DNA of 64,000 nt. It comes from Treponema sp. (lineage in GTDB: Bacteria; Spirochaetota; Spirochaetia; Treponematales; Treponemataceae). Position numbers and translations under genes: made by a program. A model generated the notes under the pieces. The model saw only the letters and a program-made list of their open reading frames with translations. It did no database searches and was not told the origin of the DNA. Positions 39,870 to 50,298 of the stretch are shown in pieces (within the stretch, counting starts at the first letter, position 1; every line of letters starts with the position of its first letter). The stretch spans positions 1 through 64,000 of the forward strand of contig JAKSTG010000009.1 in assembly GCA_024402695.1 (NCBI GenBank), in the 5' to 3' direction.

Positions 39870-42674
39870 GTGAAAAAAAGAACTTTTTTAGCAGCACTTT
39901 CGTTTATAATCCTGATTATTTCCCCGTTGCAGGCTGCAGACGGTCTGTTGTGGGGGGAGGTCAGGATTCGTGTTTTTAACACTAAATGGTTCGAAATCAT
40001 TTATCCTGAAGAATCAGAAGAAAGTGCCGCTCTGCTTGCGGAAAACGCAGACAACATTTACGAAGAAATCGCTCAAATGTACGGCAGGGAACCGGCCGTT
40101 AAGCTTCCGGTTGTTTTATGCCCATCAACAGAGCAGTATAATGCCTATTTCTCAAGCGCCCCTTACAATCGAATTGTTCTTTATGATACAGCAATTGATT
40201 CTGACATGGCGGTCTTTTCTGATGATCTTCTTTCAACTTTCCGCCATGAGCTTACTCACGCATATACCTACAATCTGAAAAGCGGATTCTGGTCCTGGAT
40301 GGGAACTGTTTTCGGAGACTGCATAAGTCCTGCTTCTTTCATGGTTTCGCCGGGTTGGGCAGAAGGTGCCACAATGACTTCGGAGGCTTCTTCCGGAGAA
40401 GGCCGCCTTAACAGCGAATATGCAATGCATATGGTTAAGCAGGCTAAAATCGAAAATCAGTTTCCGTACTATGCAGATGTTCAGGGCGCCTCCGATAAGT
40501 ATCCCGGCGGAAGTTATTATTACTTTAACGGGGCTTTTGACCAGTGGCTTCAGAATAAATACGGCATGGAAAAGTATGCAGAGTTCTGGTACCGCATAGT
40601 GAACTGGAAGTCTCTTACTCCGTCTCTTGCTTTTAAAAAGATTTACGGCTGCTCAATAAAAGAAGCCTGGTCTGATTTTGAAAAAGCTGTTGCAGTTCCT
40701 GCCATTCCAGAAAATCCCCTGACAAATCCAGCACTTGCTGATTATTTTTCAGGGGACAGTTCTGTTTGGTCTCCGGAAAATTTGTCCGGGGCAATTTATT
40801 CAAGTCTTTGTAAAAGTGCAGATGGAACCGCATACATCGAAAGGAAAAGCGGAAGCATTTTTTACGGCGGAAAAAAAATCGGAACGGTATCCGGTGCCGA
40901 TAATATCAGCTTTTCAAAAGACGGCCGCTTTATGGCAGTGTCTTATACAGACAGCAGTACTCCCACTTATACGAGAAAAATCCGGATTTATGATACGGAA
41001 AACCGGGACTGGATCAAGGTTGAAGGCGCCGGACTTTCAGACGGGACAATTATTCAATCAGGCGGCAGTTATTATCTTGTTGCCCTTGGTTTCAAGAGCC
41101 AGAAAAAATGGATAGAAATCCGGGAACTTCAGCTTTTCGAAAACCGAATAAAGGGGACAGACCTGTTTGGAAAAATCGAAATGGAAAACAATGAAATGCC
41201 TATTTCCTTTACAGGTCTTGGTGAAGCAGATGGCCGCTTTGCCTACATCCGAAAGCAGGGACTTGAATACAGTCTTTGTCTTGGAAACCTTCACGGAGAA
41301 GATTTTACAGAGTATGCATTTCCTTATGAAAAAATGACCGTGAAGGATATTTCCTTTTCTGAAATCTCAAACTCAGTTTATTTTTCATGGACAGTTCCAG
41401 GATCAATGCCTTTGCTTGGAAAACTTGATCTAAATTCGGAAAATTATGTTCTGTATGAAGACGAGTTTTCCGGCGGTGTTTTCTCTCCGGTTGAGACTGC
41501 TGCCGGAGAAATCACTTTTGAAGGACATTTTTACCGTCAGAACAGACTTCTTTCTTTGAAGGAAGATCTTCTTTCTGGAAGAAGCGAATCTTCCGCAGAA
41601 AAATCAGTTTATTCAAGAACCGCAAAAGTGGACGGCAAGAAAAATGCTCTTCAGGTTCTGGACGGTTCCAAACCTTATTCGCCCTGGTCTTATATGGACG
41701 GAGTTTTTATTCCGGCTTCTGTGCTTGTTTCAAGAAACAGGGATGTATATGACCTGTTGAATTGTGGAAAACTGACTTCCTGCTTCCTTGGAGCCACATA
41801 TCTTAATTCAAATCCGTGGGGTACCAGAATACTGGAGATTTCTGGCGGCTACGATCCTTTTTCGGGAACTATGGGCGCCCTTGCCGGAGTCAGCGGCGGA
41901 ACTGACACGGATCTTTTCAAGTGGACTTTGACAGGGCAGGTGGAAGCCGATAAGGCAGGCTTCAGTCAGGGGATTACAGATTTTTCTACAAGTCTGAATA
42001 TTGCCCTGGCAAAAGGTATAAGACTTGGGCTTTCGGAACAGCTTACTGCTGGAATAGTCCGGATTCACAGTCTTGAAAAGAACATGAAAATTCTTGGAAA
42101 TACTTCGGAAGCCTGGATTACAAATGTTCATAAATCAGGTCCGGGATATTTTGAATATTCAGGTCTTACGGTGGGAACCAAAGTGAAATATCAGCTGGTT
42201 TCCCTGGATAAAATCTCTTCAGAAGGTCCGATGGTTTCACCGTTTATGAATATTTATATTCCTAAACTGATTCCCGTATCCTGCAGGGATTTTTATACCT
42301 ACAATCTGCCTTTGACGTTAAAAACCGAGTTTTTCTCTGAAAAAACTTACCTTGCAGGCGGCACCGCAGATATCTGTCTTTTCGGAATGGATATTCAGAA
42401 AAGCGTTCCTTTCCTGAGAGTCTTGTATTTGAACCGAATTTATCTGAATTCAGGATATTCGGGGCTTCTTGCAGACAAAACGGGAACGGTAAGGTTTGAG
42501 AATACAGACTATTATGACTGCATTTACCTTAAGGCAACGGCAGGTCTGTCCCCAAGTTATTATTCTGGGATGTATTCAGAGTTTACCTGCCAGTTTGAGT
42601 ATTATTTGCGAAAACCGAGCGAAAAAACTCCAAAATGTTTATTCAGTTTCGGATTTTCAATCAATGGTTTATAA
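39870..42674 (+). CDS. exported peptidase-MA-type metallopeptidase with propeller and barrel
   Basis: A 934-residue exported protein starting at GTG 39870 (signal peptide MKKRTFLAALSFIILIISPLQA in the mature numbering). The zinc site is HELTH at residues 126-130 with a third ligand likely Glu165 in GWAEGATM, as in the peptidase MA (gluzincin) group. After ~280 residues come repeated beta strands typical of a propeller (GRFMAVSYTD, GRFAYIRK, NSVYFSWT). The last ~300 residues are amphipathic strands ending in FGFSINGL, resembling an outer-membrane barrel. The substrate is unknown; it may process surface proteins. Confidence 0.78.
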   Translation: MKKRTFLAALSFIILIISPLQAADGLLWGEVRIRVFNTKWFEIIYPEESEESAALLAENADNIYEEIAQMYGREPAVKLPVVLCPSTEQYNAYFSSAPYNRIVLYDTAIDSDMAVFSDDLLSTFRHELTHAYTYNLKSGFWSWMGTVFGDCISPASFMVSPGWAEGATMTSEASSGEGRLNSEYAMHMVKQAKIENQFPYYADVQGASDKYPGGSYYYFNGAFDQWLQNKYGMEKYAEFWYRIVNWKSLTPSLAFKKIYGCSIKEAWSDFEKAVAVPAIPENPLTNPALADYFSGDSSVWSPENLSGAIYSSLCKSADGTAYIERKSGSIFYGGKKIGTVSGADNISFSKDGRFMAVSYTDSSTPTYTRKIRIYDTENRDWIKVEGAGLSDGTIIQSGGSYYLVALGFKSQKKWIEIRELQLFENRIKGTDLFGKIEMENNEMPISFTGLGEADGRFAYIRKQGLEYSLCLGNLHGEDFTEYAFPYEKMTVKDISFSEISNSVYFSWTVPGSMPLLGKLDLNSENYVLYEDEFSGGVFSPVETAAGEITFEGHFYRQNRLLSLKEDLLSGRSESSAEKSVYSRTAKVDGKKNALQVLDGSKPYSPWSYMDGVFIPASVLVSRNRDVYDLLNCGKLTSCFLGATYLNSNPWGTRILEISGGYDPFSGTMGALAGVSGGTDTDLFKWTLTGQVEADKAGFSQGITDFSTSLNIALAKGIRLGLSEQLTAGIVRIHSLEKNMKILGNTSEAWITNVHKSGPGYFEYSGLTVGTKVKYQLVSLDKISSEGPMVSPFMNIYIPKLIPVSCRDFYTYNLPLTLKTEFFSEKTYLAGGTADICLFGMDIQKSVPFLRVLYLNRIYLNSGYSGLLADKTGTVRFENTDYYDCIYLKATAGLSPSYYSGMYSEFTCQFEYYLRKPSEKTPKCLFSFGFSINGL

Positions 42675-42757
42675 TAGATAAATGGTCAAGTTTTCGGCAG
42701 GTTATGCCGATAAACAAATTGGAGATTTCTATAATAGTAATTAAGAGGTGATTTATT

Positions 42758-45700
42758 ATGAAATTCAAGAAAACTTTGACTCTTTTTGTCCTCTTTTCTA
42801 TTTTCGCTTCGGTAGCATTTGCCCACGGAAAGAAAGACATTGAGGAAAAGGATGTAGAAAACCTGAACAGCTGGCAGGAAAAATTTGATCTGTCAGAAAA
42901 GAAGAAAGGTAAGTACAACATCATGATTACTGCAACGGACCTTGGTGGAAACACTTATGTTGAAGGCCCTCATAACATCATGGTTGATCCTGATTCGGAT
43001 CTTTGTATTCCTGGAATTACAAACCCTATTCCAAACATGCGTGTTGTAGGAAACCTTAACATCGTTGGTACCTGTATTGATGATGATGGTGTAAAAAAGG
43101 TAGAACTGATTCTCGACGGTGAAAAAACAGTAACTGCTGTCGGTGGAGAATTCTGGTCATACTACCTGGATACAGCTGATCTTGAAGAAGGTCCACATAC
43201 AGTTGAAGTAGTGGGCTACGATATAAATGACCTTGAAGGAAAACATACAAAACTCACATGGCAGCTTGACCGCCGCCAGCCTGTAACATCCGTAAAAGAA
43301 AAGGATATGGTTACAGACCGCGCAATGGGACAGCTGGTATCAGGAAACGTAAGATTTGCCGGTCTTGTTGAAGACGGAAACGGAATTAAATCTCTGGCTT
43401 ACTCTCTTGATAACGGTGAAAACTTCCAGAGCGTAAAAATCAAGACAAATGACAAGAAAAAGAACGCTGAATTTGATGTTACAGTAAATACAAGAGACTT
43501 TAATGACGGTCCTGCCGTTATCTGGTTCAAAGCTGTAGATAACTCTGGTTCTACAGGTATTTACTCGTTCCTTTACTTTATTGATAACACAAAACCAGAC
43601 GTAAGAATTATTTCTCCTGCAAAGGATCAGGAAGTAAACGGAAAATTCTCTGTAGCAGGTTTCGCAAAAGATGCCATTGGAATCACCTCTCTTAAATGGA
43701 CTTTTGGATCTGAATCAGGTGAAGTTGAACTGATCCCAGGTAACCCTTACTGGAGTCTGGACTTTGACACAACAGACCAGAAAATCAAATCACAGAAATT
43801 TACTATTACAGCAGTTGACGCCGCTGAAAACGTTGTTACAGTTTCTCAGAACATTCTGATCAACCAGGAACTGGACAAACCTGTAGTTACTCTTTCACAG
43901 CCTGCTTCAGGCTCACAGTATGACGAACACGATGAACTTTATGTTCGTGGTATCGCTGTTGATGATGATGCAGTTGAAGGAGTTTATATTTCTCTTGATG
44001 GTGGTGAAGAAGTTTACCACGAAACAAGAGGGGTATTCTTCCACTCATTCGGAACAGTTGAAGAACTTGGAACTGGAAAACACAAAGTAACAGTTACTGC
44101 TATTGATGTTAATGGAGTTCGCGGAAATCCTGTAACAATGGACTTCATGACTCTTGGCCGTGTTCCTCAGTATTCAGAACCAGTTATCAATGCTGGAAAA
44201 GAAGTTGTTCCATTCGTAAACGGAATTGAAGTTCATCCTGAAGCTGGTTCTTCATTCGCAGTTGATATCGCATCTACAGCCGGAATCAAGGCTGTTCACA
44301 CAGAATACTCAATCGGAAAAAATGAACCTGTTGGAACAGATGTTACTCTTAAAAATGTTGGAAGCTACAAAGCAGTAATTCCTGTAACAAGAAACATGCC
44401 AAAAGGTATTGTGAACGTTAAGGTTTCTGCAACTGATATTTATGACAGAGTTTCAGAATACTATGGACTTATCTATGTAACAAATACAACAGAAATTAAA
44501 CAGGCAACTCCTTCAGTTATCTTTGATGATTCAAGAGTTGCTATCGAAGACGGACAGGGACTTATCGTGAACAATTCAGAATTCCCTGCTTCCGGATACC
44601 TTATTGGTGATATCGCAACTTACGTTGAACTGGTTCCTGAAACTCCATTTGCAACTGCTGCCCTTAAAGGCAACCAGATCCAGCTTATTCCTGGAAATGC
44701 AAAAGGTTCTTCAGAACCTGTAGTAGTTCGCGTAACAACTGTAAAAGGCGACACTTTCGATTCTATTCCACTTGTATTCTCAAATGACACAGCAGTTCCT
44801 GCTCTTTCAATTGACGGATACTCTGCATCTGATCCAATCAACCTTGTTGAAAGCATCGATGAAGAAGAAAGAACTTTCACACGCAAAGACATTGCAATTA
44901 CAGGTAAAGCAACTTGTGAAACAGGTATGAACAAAGTTAAGTACCGTGTTATGAGTGCAACTGTTGCAATGGATCCTGCAAAATACATCATCAGAACAGT
45001 AAATGGTGCTTCAGTTCCTGAAGAATTCACAGATGCTGTTTCAAATGAAGACGGAACATTTGCAATCAATGTTTCTACAGAAGACTTCGAACCTGGTGTT
45101 TACCTGGTTGAAATCACTGCTGTAAGCTCTGCAGGAAACACAACTACAAAAGCTGTATGTTTCAAAATGATTCCTGATGTAATGCCTGACCTTAAAGGTA
45201 AATATGCTGCTCCAAAAGTTCCATCAATCGTATGGTTCAACGGATACGATGTTTACGCTGCAGGTGTTTACCAGGGTGAACTTACAGAAACCTTCAAGTC
45301 ATTCCCACGTGAAGACATGATCGAAGGAAACAATGCTCTTTCTTGGTCAACAGCTCCTGCTGAAACAGAAAAGCCAGTTTCTTCAAAATATACAGCATCA
45401 AAGAACCCAACTCTTTCTGCTAACTTTGCTCTCGTAAATGACAGTCCATACATGAGCGGTATGAAAGTTCCACTTCAGTATGGAAATGATAAAACTGTAG
45501 TTCCAGCAACAATTACTGCTTACATCGATACAGGTGCCGCAGTTACAGCTGCAACTTATGAAATCTACGGTGAAGAAATTGCCGGTGGTGATGTAAAACA
45601 GACTGGTTCTGCAAAACTGACAAAACCTCTCGCAGGTGAAGTCAGATGGACAGCAGAAATCCCACTGAAGAACCTTCCTGCCCGCGTAACAAAAGTTAAG

Positions 45701-48700
45701 CTTAATATCAAAGCTGGCGGAATGACTCAGTCAATTGAAGGTACTGTTGAAATTGTTCGTCCAAAAGAAGAAACAGAAATGGACGATGCTGAAAATATTT
45801 ACACTCTCGCATCTGCAGATGTTAAATTCAATTCAGCAAGCAATCAGTACATCATGACAACTGATTCAAGATTCTATTACTATGCTAACTTCCCGGCTCC
45901 AATCAGTGTTGAACTGGTAGGTGCTCCAGACGGGCTTTCAATTACAACAGAAGGAAACCTGGTTACACTCCAGGCAGAAAAAGACAATTACTATAATGAT
46001 GTTGTAATCAAGGTTACAGATATCCTTGGTGATGTTCATGAATCAAAACCTTGCTCATTCGCAGTTGATGGAACAGCACCAGAAGTTGTAATCGTAACTC
46101 CTGCTCTCCATGACTGGGAATCAAATACAGTTGTACTTTCAGGAACTGCTGCAGATTCACTCGGAATTAAAGCAGTTGATTACTCTCTTGATAATGGTGA
46201 AACATGGACTCAGTTCGTTCTTGAATCAGGAGATCCAAAAAATCTTGGTGTTACATTCACAAAAGATGTAAACATCAGCTCATTTGAAGACGGACTTATT
46301 CAGATTGATGTTCGTGCCTTCGATATGTCAGGAAATTCAACTGTTCAGCGTACCTCTGTTTACAAAGATACAACTCCTCCAGAAGTAACAGTAGTTCTTC
46401 CTGCTGCTGAAGATATCGTAAACGGTGAAACTCTCATCGTATTTGATGTAAAAGATAACGGACTCTACAACAGAACAGAATATGTTCTTCCACCAGCAAT
46501 GGCCGGAGCAGATTCAACAAATGTTCTGATTCCAGCACGTCCTCTTATTGCAACTCTCATTGGTACAAAAGAATGTCCAATTGATGATGCAATGTCATTC
46601 GAATTCATCGATGATGCAGGAAACAAAACTCACCTCGGATCTTGGAACTTCCTGATCAACAACGAATCGGATCTTCCAGTTTCAGAAATCCACGTTCCTG
46701 AAGAAAATCAGGTACTTACACGTGACTTCACAATTTCTGGTGTTATCTATGATGATGACGGAAGCGCCGAAATCTATTACAAGATCGATGACGGTGAATA
46801 CAAGAAATATCCAGAAATCGGAACAAGCTTCTCTATCGATGTTCCAATCTCAACAATGGTAGACAACGAACACACTGTTACAGTTTATGCAGTAGACGTA
46901 AACGGTGTTAAGGGACAGGAAGTTGTTCGTAACTTCCGTATCTCTCTTGCAGAACCAAAAGCGGTTCTGGTAAGTCCAGACATGGATACTTCGGTTCGCG
47001 GAGTAGTTTCACTTTCAGGTTGGGCACTGGACGAAAACGGAATCGACAGAGTTCTCGTTTCTCTTGATAACGGTAACTCTTACAATGATGCAGAACTTAC
47101 ATATCAGGAAGATAACAATGCTGACTGGGTATACACAGTAGACTCACGTGCTATTCCTGGTGGTTCTCAGGTAGTCTTCCTTAAGACTTTCGATAAATAC
47201 GGAATCCAGGGTCTTTACTCAAGTTTGATCTACGTTGATAACAACGCACCAGTTCTTACTCTTGAACTTCCTGTGGATGAATCAACAACAACAGGACAGC
47301 TGTTCTTCTCTGGATATTCTTACGATAACGTAGAAATTACAGACATGCATGTAACAATCAGGAACCTTGACCGTTCGGCAGCTCCATACGTTCAGAAGTT
47401 TGAAGTTGAACGTGTTATTGGTAAGGTTGTTGATCTTACAGGAATGGATGACGGTTTCTACAACATCGAACTTACAGCTATCGATGCTGCCGGTAACGCT
47501 ACAAGTGTAAGCCGTAACATCCACCTGGATAAAAACCAGCCTGATGCTGTAGTTGATATTCTGTATCCTCTGAACGGTGAACACAAAACCGGTGAATTCA
47601 ATATCTACGGTCAGGCATCATCTGAAAAAGAAATTGTTCTCCTGAACCTTTACATCGATGACAAATACATTGGTGAAACAGTTCTTACAGATTCAGGCTT
47701 CTACCGCTTCCCAATCACAAGAGAAATCCTTAGTGATGGTGTTCACTACTACAGAATCGATGCAGTTCTGAATAACGGTGTTACAATTTCTTCTCCAGTT
47801 CAGAAGATTACATATTCTGCATACGGACCATGGATTACAATTGATAACTTCGTATACGGTACATTTGCTATGAACCGTCCAATTATTCGCGGTCGTGCAG
47901 GTTACTCAATTGATGAGGCAGAAGTTGCTTACGCAAAATCTAAAGAATGTCCTGTAGCAATCAAAGAAGCATTTGCAGGAAAAGCAATCGAAAAGGTTGA
48001 ACTGTCAATGGACAACGGACGTTCATTCATCCCACTTTCTGATAATGACAAGTGGATGTACCGCATTGAAAATATGGACTGGACAGAAGGTTATCACTTC
48101 CTGCTCCTCCGTGTAACAATGAAGAACGGTGAAGTTGCAATTGAACGTACAATCGTTCAGATCGACAATACACGTCCTACAGTTCATTTGATTTCACCTG
48201 AAATCGGAAAAGCTTACAACCAGGAACTGGAATTCTCTGGACTTTCCAGCGATGATGTTGGACTTGAAAATGTAACAGTTACACTCCGTAAGGGTGATAA
48301 ATCTTCATACGAAGTTCCATCATTCATCCAGGGACTTTACCTTGATGCAAACGTTTGGGGTGCTACACTCTACAGTGTTGGTGCAGGTCTGACCTTCTTC
48401 GATGACAACGTTAAGCTTCAGGTTCAGTTCGGTCAGTTCACACAGTCTCAGCGTGACTGGGTATCAAATGTACTTGGTATGCCTTTGACAGATTCCCGCT
48501 ATGGTGGAAACGTTATCGGTATGAAACTGCTGGCTAACATCTCGACAATCCCATTCGCCTACTTCTTCGGCCATGACTGGGACTGGCTCAGCGCAAGCTT
48601 TGCAATCGGTGCAAACTTCTCTCGCTTCAGTGAGACAAACTCAGGAACTGCACAGATTCTGTCTGCTCTCCTTGGACAGATTGAGTTCCCTCGCATCCAG

Positions 48701-48853
48701 CTGTCGAACAGAAAGATGTTCAGTGCCTTCTCAGGCTACACAGAATGTTCGGTATGGTTCATCCCTACAGACGTTCAGTCTGATGACGGTGGATCAGGAC
48801 CAGCTAAGATTGTTCCTCAGTTCTCAATTGGTGTACGTTGTAACGTATTCTAA
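42758..48853 (+). CDS. giant Ig-like-repeat surface protein with C-terminal barrel
   Basis: A 2031-residue exported protein (signal peptide MKFKKTLTLFVLFSIFASVAFA). Most of it is tandem Ig/cadherin-like modules. At least ten copies of a pattern like GxAxDDxGIxxVxxSLDNG are visible: VEDGNGIKSLAYSLDNGE, AADSLGIKAVDYSLDNGE, ALDENGIDRVLVSLDNGN and others. The last ~160 residues (LQVQFGQFTQSQRDW, WDWLSASFAIGANF, VPQFSIGVRCNVF) end in Phe and look like an outer-membrane barrel, so the repeats would be displayed outside or project into the periplasm. RBS AGAGGTG is strong, and TATAAT lies near 42732. Confidence 0.85.
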   Translation: MKFKKTLTLFVLFSIFASVAFAHGKKDIEEKDVENLNSWQEKFDLSEKKKGKYNIMITATDLGGNTYVEGPHNIMVDPDSDLCIPGITNPIPNMRVVGNLNIVGTCIDDDGVKKVELILDGEKTVTAVGGEFWSYYLDTADLEEGPHTVEVVGYDINDLEGKHTKLTWQLDRRQPVTSVKEKDMVTDRAMGQLVSGNVRFAGLVEDGNGIKSLAYSLDNGENFQSVKIKTNDKKKNAEFDVTVNTRDFNDGPAVIWFKAVDNSGSTGIYSFLYFIDNTKPDVRIISPAKDQEVNGKFSVAGFAKDAIGITSLKWTFGSESGEVELIPGNPYWSLDFDTTDQKIKSQKFTITAVDAAENVVTVSQNILINQELDKPVVTLSQPASGSQYDEHDELYVRGIAVDDDAVEGVYISLDGGEEVYHETRGVFFHSFGTVEELGTGKHKVTVTAIDVNGVRGNPVTMDFMTLGRVPQYSEPVINAGKEVVPFVNGIEVHPEAGSSFAVDIASTAGIKAVHTEYSIGKNEPVGTDVTLKNVGSYKAVIPVTRNMPKGIVNVKVSATDIYDRVSEYYGLIYVTNTTEIKQATPSVIFDDSRVAIEDGQGLIVNNSEFPASGYLIGDIATYVELVPETPFATAALKGNQIQLIPGNAKGSSEPVVVRVTTVKGDTFDSIPLVFSNDTAVPALSIDGYSASDPINLVESIDEEERTFTRKDIAITGKATCETGMNKVKYRVMSATVAMDPAKYIIRTVNGASVPEEFTDAVSNEDGTFAINVSTEDFEPGVYLVEITAVSSAGNTTTKAVCFKMIPDVMPDLKGKYAAPKVPSIVWFNGYDVYAAGVYQGELTETFKSFPREDMIEGNNALSWSTAPAETEKPVSSKYTASKNPTLSANFALVNDSPYMSGMKVPLQYGNDKTVVPATITAYIDTGAAVTAATYEIYGEEIAGGDVKQTGSAKLTKPLAGEVRWTAEIPLKNLPARVTKVKLNIKAGGMTQSIEGTVEIVRPKEETEMDDAENIYTLASADVKFNSASNQYIMTTDSRFYYYANFPAPISVELVGAPDGLSITTEGNLVTLQAEKDNYYNDVVIKVTDILGDVHESKPCSFAVDGTAPEVVIVTPALHDWESNTVVLSGTAADSLGIKAVDYSLDNGETWTQFVLESGDPKNLGVTFTKDVNISSFEDGLIQIDVRAFDMSGNSTVQRTSVYKDTTPPEVTVVLPAAEDIVNGETLIVFDVKDNGLYNRTEYVLPPAMAGADSTNVLIPARPLIATLIGTKECPIDDAMSFEFIDDAGNKTHLGSWNFLINNESDLPVSEIHVPEENQVLTRDFTISGVIYDDDGSAEIYYKIDDGEYKKYPEIGTSFSIDVPISTMVDNEHTVTVYAVDVNGVKGQEVVRNFRISLAEPKAVLVSPDMDTSVRGVVSLSGWALDENGIDRVLVSLDNGNSYNDAELTYQEDNNADWVYTVDSRAIPGGSQVVFLKTFDKYGIQGLYSSLIYVDNNAPVLTLELPVDESTTTGQLFFSGYSYDNVEITDMHVTIRNLDRSAAPYVQKFEVERVIGKVVDLTGMDDGFYNIELTAIDAAGNATSVSRNIHLDKNQPDAVVDILYPLNGEHKTGEFNIYGQASSEKEIVLLNLYIDDKYIGETVLTDSGFYRFPITREILSDGVHYYRIDAVLNNGVTISSPVQKITYSAYGPWITIDNFVYGTFAMNRPIIRGRAGYSIDEAEVAYAKSKECPVAIKEAFAGKAIEKVELSMDNGRSFIPLSDNDKWMYRIENMDWTEGYHFLLLRVTMKNGEVAIERTIVQIDNTRPTVHLISPEIGKAYNQELEFSGLSSDDVGLENVTVTLRKGDKSSYEVPSFIQGLYLDANVWGATLYSVGAGLTFFDDNVKLQVQFGQFTQSQRDWVSNVLGMPLTDSRYGGNVIGMKLLANISTIPFAYFFGHDWDWLSASFAIGANFSRFSETNSGTAQILSALLGQIEFPRIQLSNRKMFSAFSGYTECSVWFIPTDVQSDDGGSGPAKIVPQFSIGVRCNVF

Positions 48854-48870
48854 TAGAAACAGTATAAAGA

Positions 48871-48940
48871 GCCGGGAAAATATCCCGGCATAAAAAAAGG
48901 CTGCCTTGAACGATCGATTTGTTCAAGGCAGCCTTTTTGT
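48871..48940 (+). terminator. double terminator after the giant protein gene
   Basis: GCCGGGA and TCCCGGC flank AAATA, then AAAAAGGCTGCCTTGAAC and GTTCAAGGCAGCCTTTTT flank a 9-nt loop. The second stem is perfect over 18 bp and has A and T runs on both sides. Confidence 0.9.
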
Positions 48941-49006
48941 TTTAACTGACTGCTTGATGAAACTTTCTTTGATTGTGAATCTGTTTCATCAAGAGTTTTT
49001 TAATCC

Positions 49007-50164
49007 TTATAAAAAGATATTTCCAGGAAGGCTTACTCTTACACCTGTTGAAAGAACAAGGCCGGTTGTAAGGGAGTCAACAAAATTAAGAGCTGAATTA
49101 TCTCTTTCGTTGAACACAGAATAGTGAATGTCCTGTGCAAGCTGAATCTTTACGTCTCCAATGGAAAGGGAAGGTGTCGTGAAGGAGGCTCCAATTACGC
49201 CTGGAAAGATTGAAGCGCTTACCGCTTTCTTGGAATCTTTTACAACAGGACTTCCTGCGGTAAATACAGGTCCAAGATAAACTCTGATAAAATCATTTAC
49301 GGTAAAGGTCAGGTTTATAGGGAACTGGAAGCATTCGAGCCAGCGGTTCCATTTTAGCCCTACGCTGATTCCAGGCTCAAGAAACATTTCTGAAAGCCTT
49401 GTGTTTACCTGGAAATCAATTCCGCGAAAAGAAGGGATAATGCTTTCTGAATTGAGAACTGCCCAGTTTCCTGAAAGGGTACTATCGAAAGTCAGGTATT
49501 CAAGGATTGAATCATATTCCAGCGAAACCATCTTTGTTTCTGAACCTTTGTTTTCGTAGGAACTCAGATCGTATTCTTCATCAACGCCTGAGTTGTCTTT
49601 TTTAGATTTAGTGTCGGCCGGTTTTGCAACAGCAACCTGTTCTTTCTGTGCATCTTTAGTAGAGCGGTAAATCTGGCCGGCGCCAATATATCTTGGTTTC
49701 CAGTAGGCTTCATTCAGGGAAGAAAGGATAACGCCTGTATTTGGACCGTCGCTGAGGGCCGAAATAAACTGATTGTTTCCGATATAGATTCCTACATGGG
49801 AAACGTTTCCTGATGAGGTTGTTGAAAAGAAAAGAAGGTCGCCGGCTTCCTTGTCTTTATCTTCGATATGCTTTGCCTTGTTATAGAGGGCTTTTGCTGT
49901 TCTAGGAAGCTGGGTTCCGTTTGCCTGGTGGGCAACAAAATAGATAAGACCTGAACAGTCAAAGGATTCTGGTCCTGTTGCTCCATAAACGTAAGGACAT
50001 CCTACATATTTCTTTGCTTCAGTAACTAAGTTTCTGCGATATTCACCGGCTTTGGCAATAGAGACTTCTTCTGCGCAAAGATTCAGGCATGTAATACAGA
50101 AAACCCCGATAAAAAGGGAAATGATTTTGTACTTGTGTTTTCCGAACATTTCTTTTCGTGTCAT
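49007..50164 (-). CDS. NlpC/P60 peptidoglycan hydrolase
   Basis: A 385-residue exported protein with an N-terminal signal peptide (KIISLFIGVFCITCLNLCA). The NlpC/P60 cysteine endopeptidase domain covers roughly residues 30-150: SFDCSGLIYFV (catalytic Cys), GNVSHVGIYIGN (catalytic His) and AYWKPRYIGAG. It cuts peptide stems of peptidoglycan. The last ~170 residues are beta-rich (FRGIDFQVNTRLSEMF, INLTFTVNDFIRVYLG) and unassigned, possibly an outer-membrane part. I choose ATG 50164 because GAGGA lies six bases upstream; the ATG at 50170 overlaps that ribosome site. Confidence 0.85.
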   Translation of the reverse strand: MTRKEMFGKHKYKIISLFIGVFCITCLNLCAEEVSIAKAGEYRRNLVTEAKKYVGCPYVYGATGPESFDCSGLIYFVAHQANGTQLPRTAKALYNKAKHIEDKDKEAGDLLFFSTTSSGNVSHVGIYIGNNQFISALSDGPNTGVILSSLNEAYWKPRYIGAGQIYRSTKDAQKEQVAVAKPADTKSKKDNSGVDEEYDLSSYENKGSETKMVSLEYDSILEYLTFDSTLSGNWAVLNSESIIPSFRGIDFQVNTRLSEMFLEPGISVGLKWNRWLECFQFPINLTFTVNDFIRVYLGPVFTAGSPVVKDSKKAVSASIFPGVIGASFTTPSLSIGDVKIQLAQDIHYSVFNERDNSALNFVDSLTTGLVLSTGVRVSLPGNIFL

Positions 50165-50246
50165 AGGCATTCCTCTATTATATTACAATTATCGAACAAA
50201 TAACCTTTTGCCTTGATAAGCGTTACATTTTTTATAATTCAGGCAG

Positions 50247-50282
50247 AAAAAAATAAAGGCGCCCTAAAAGGACGCCTTTTGC
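50247..50282 (-). terminator. terminator of the CBM48-like gene
   Basis: On the minus strand AAAAGGCGTCC, TTTTAG, GGCGCCTTT and a T-rich run; the gene's stop codon lies about 17 bp before it. Confidence 0.8.
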
Positions 50283-50298
50283 TTGATCAAGTCTTTAA

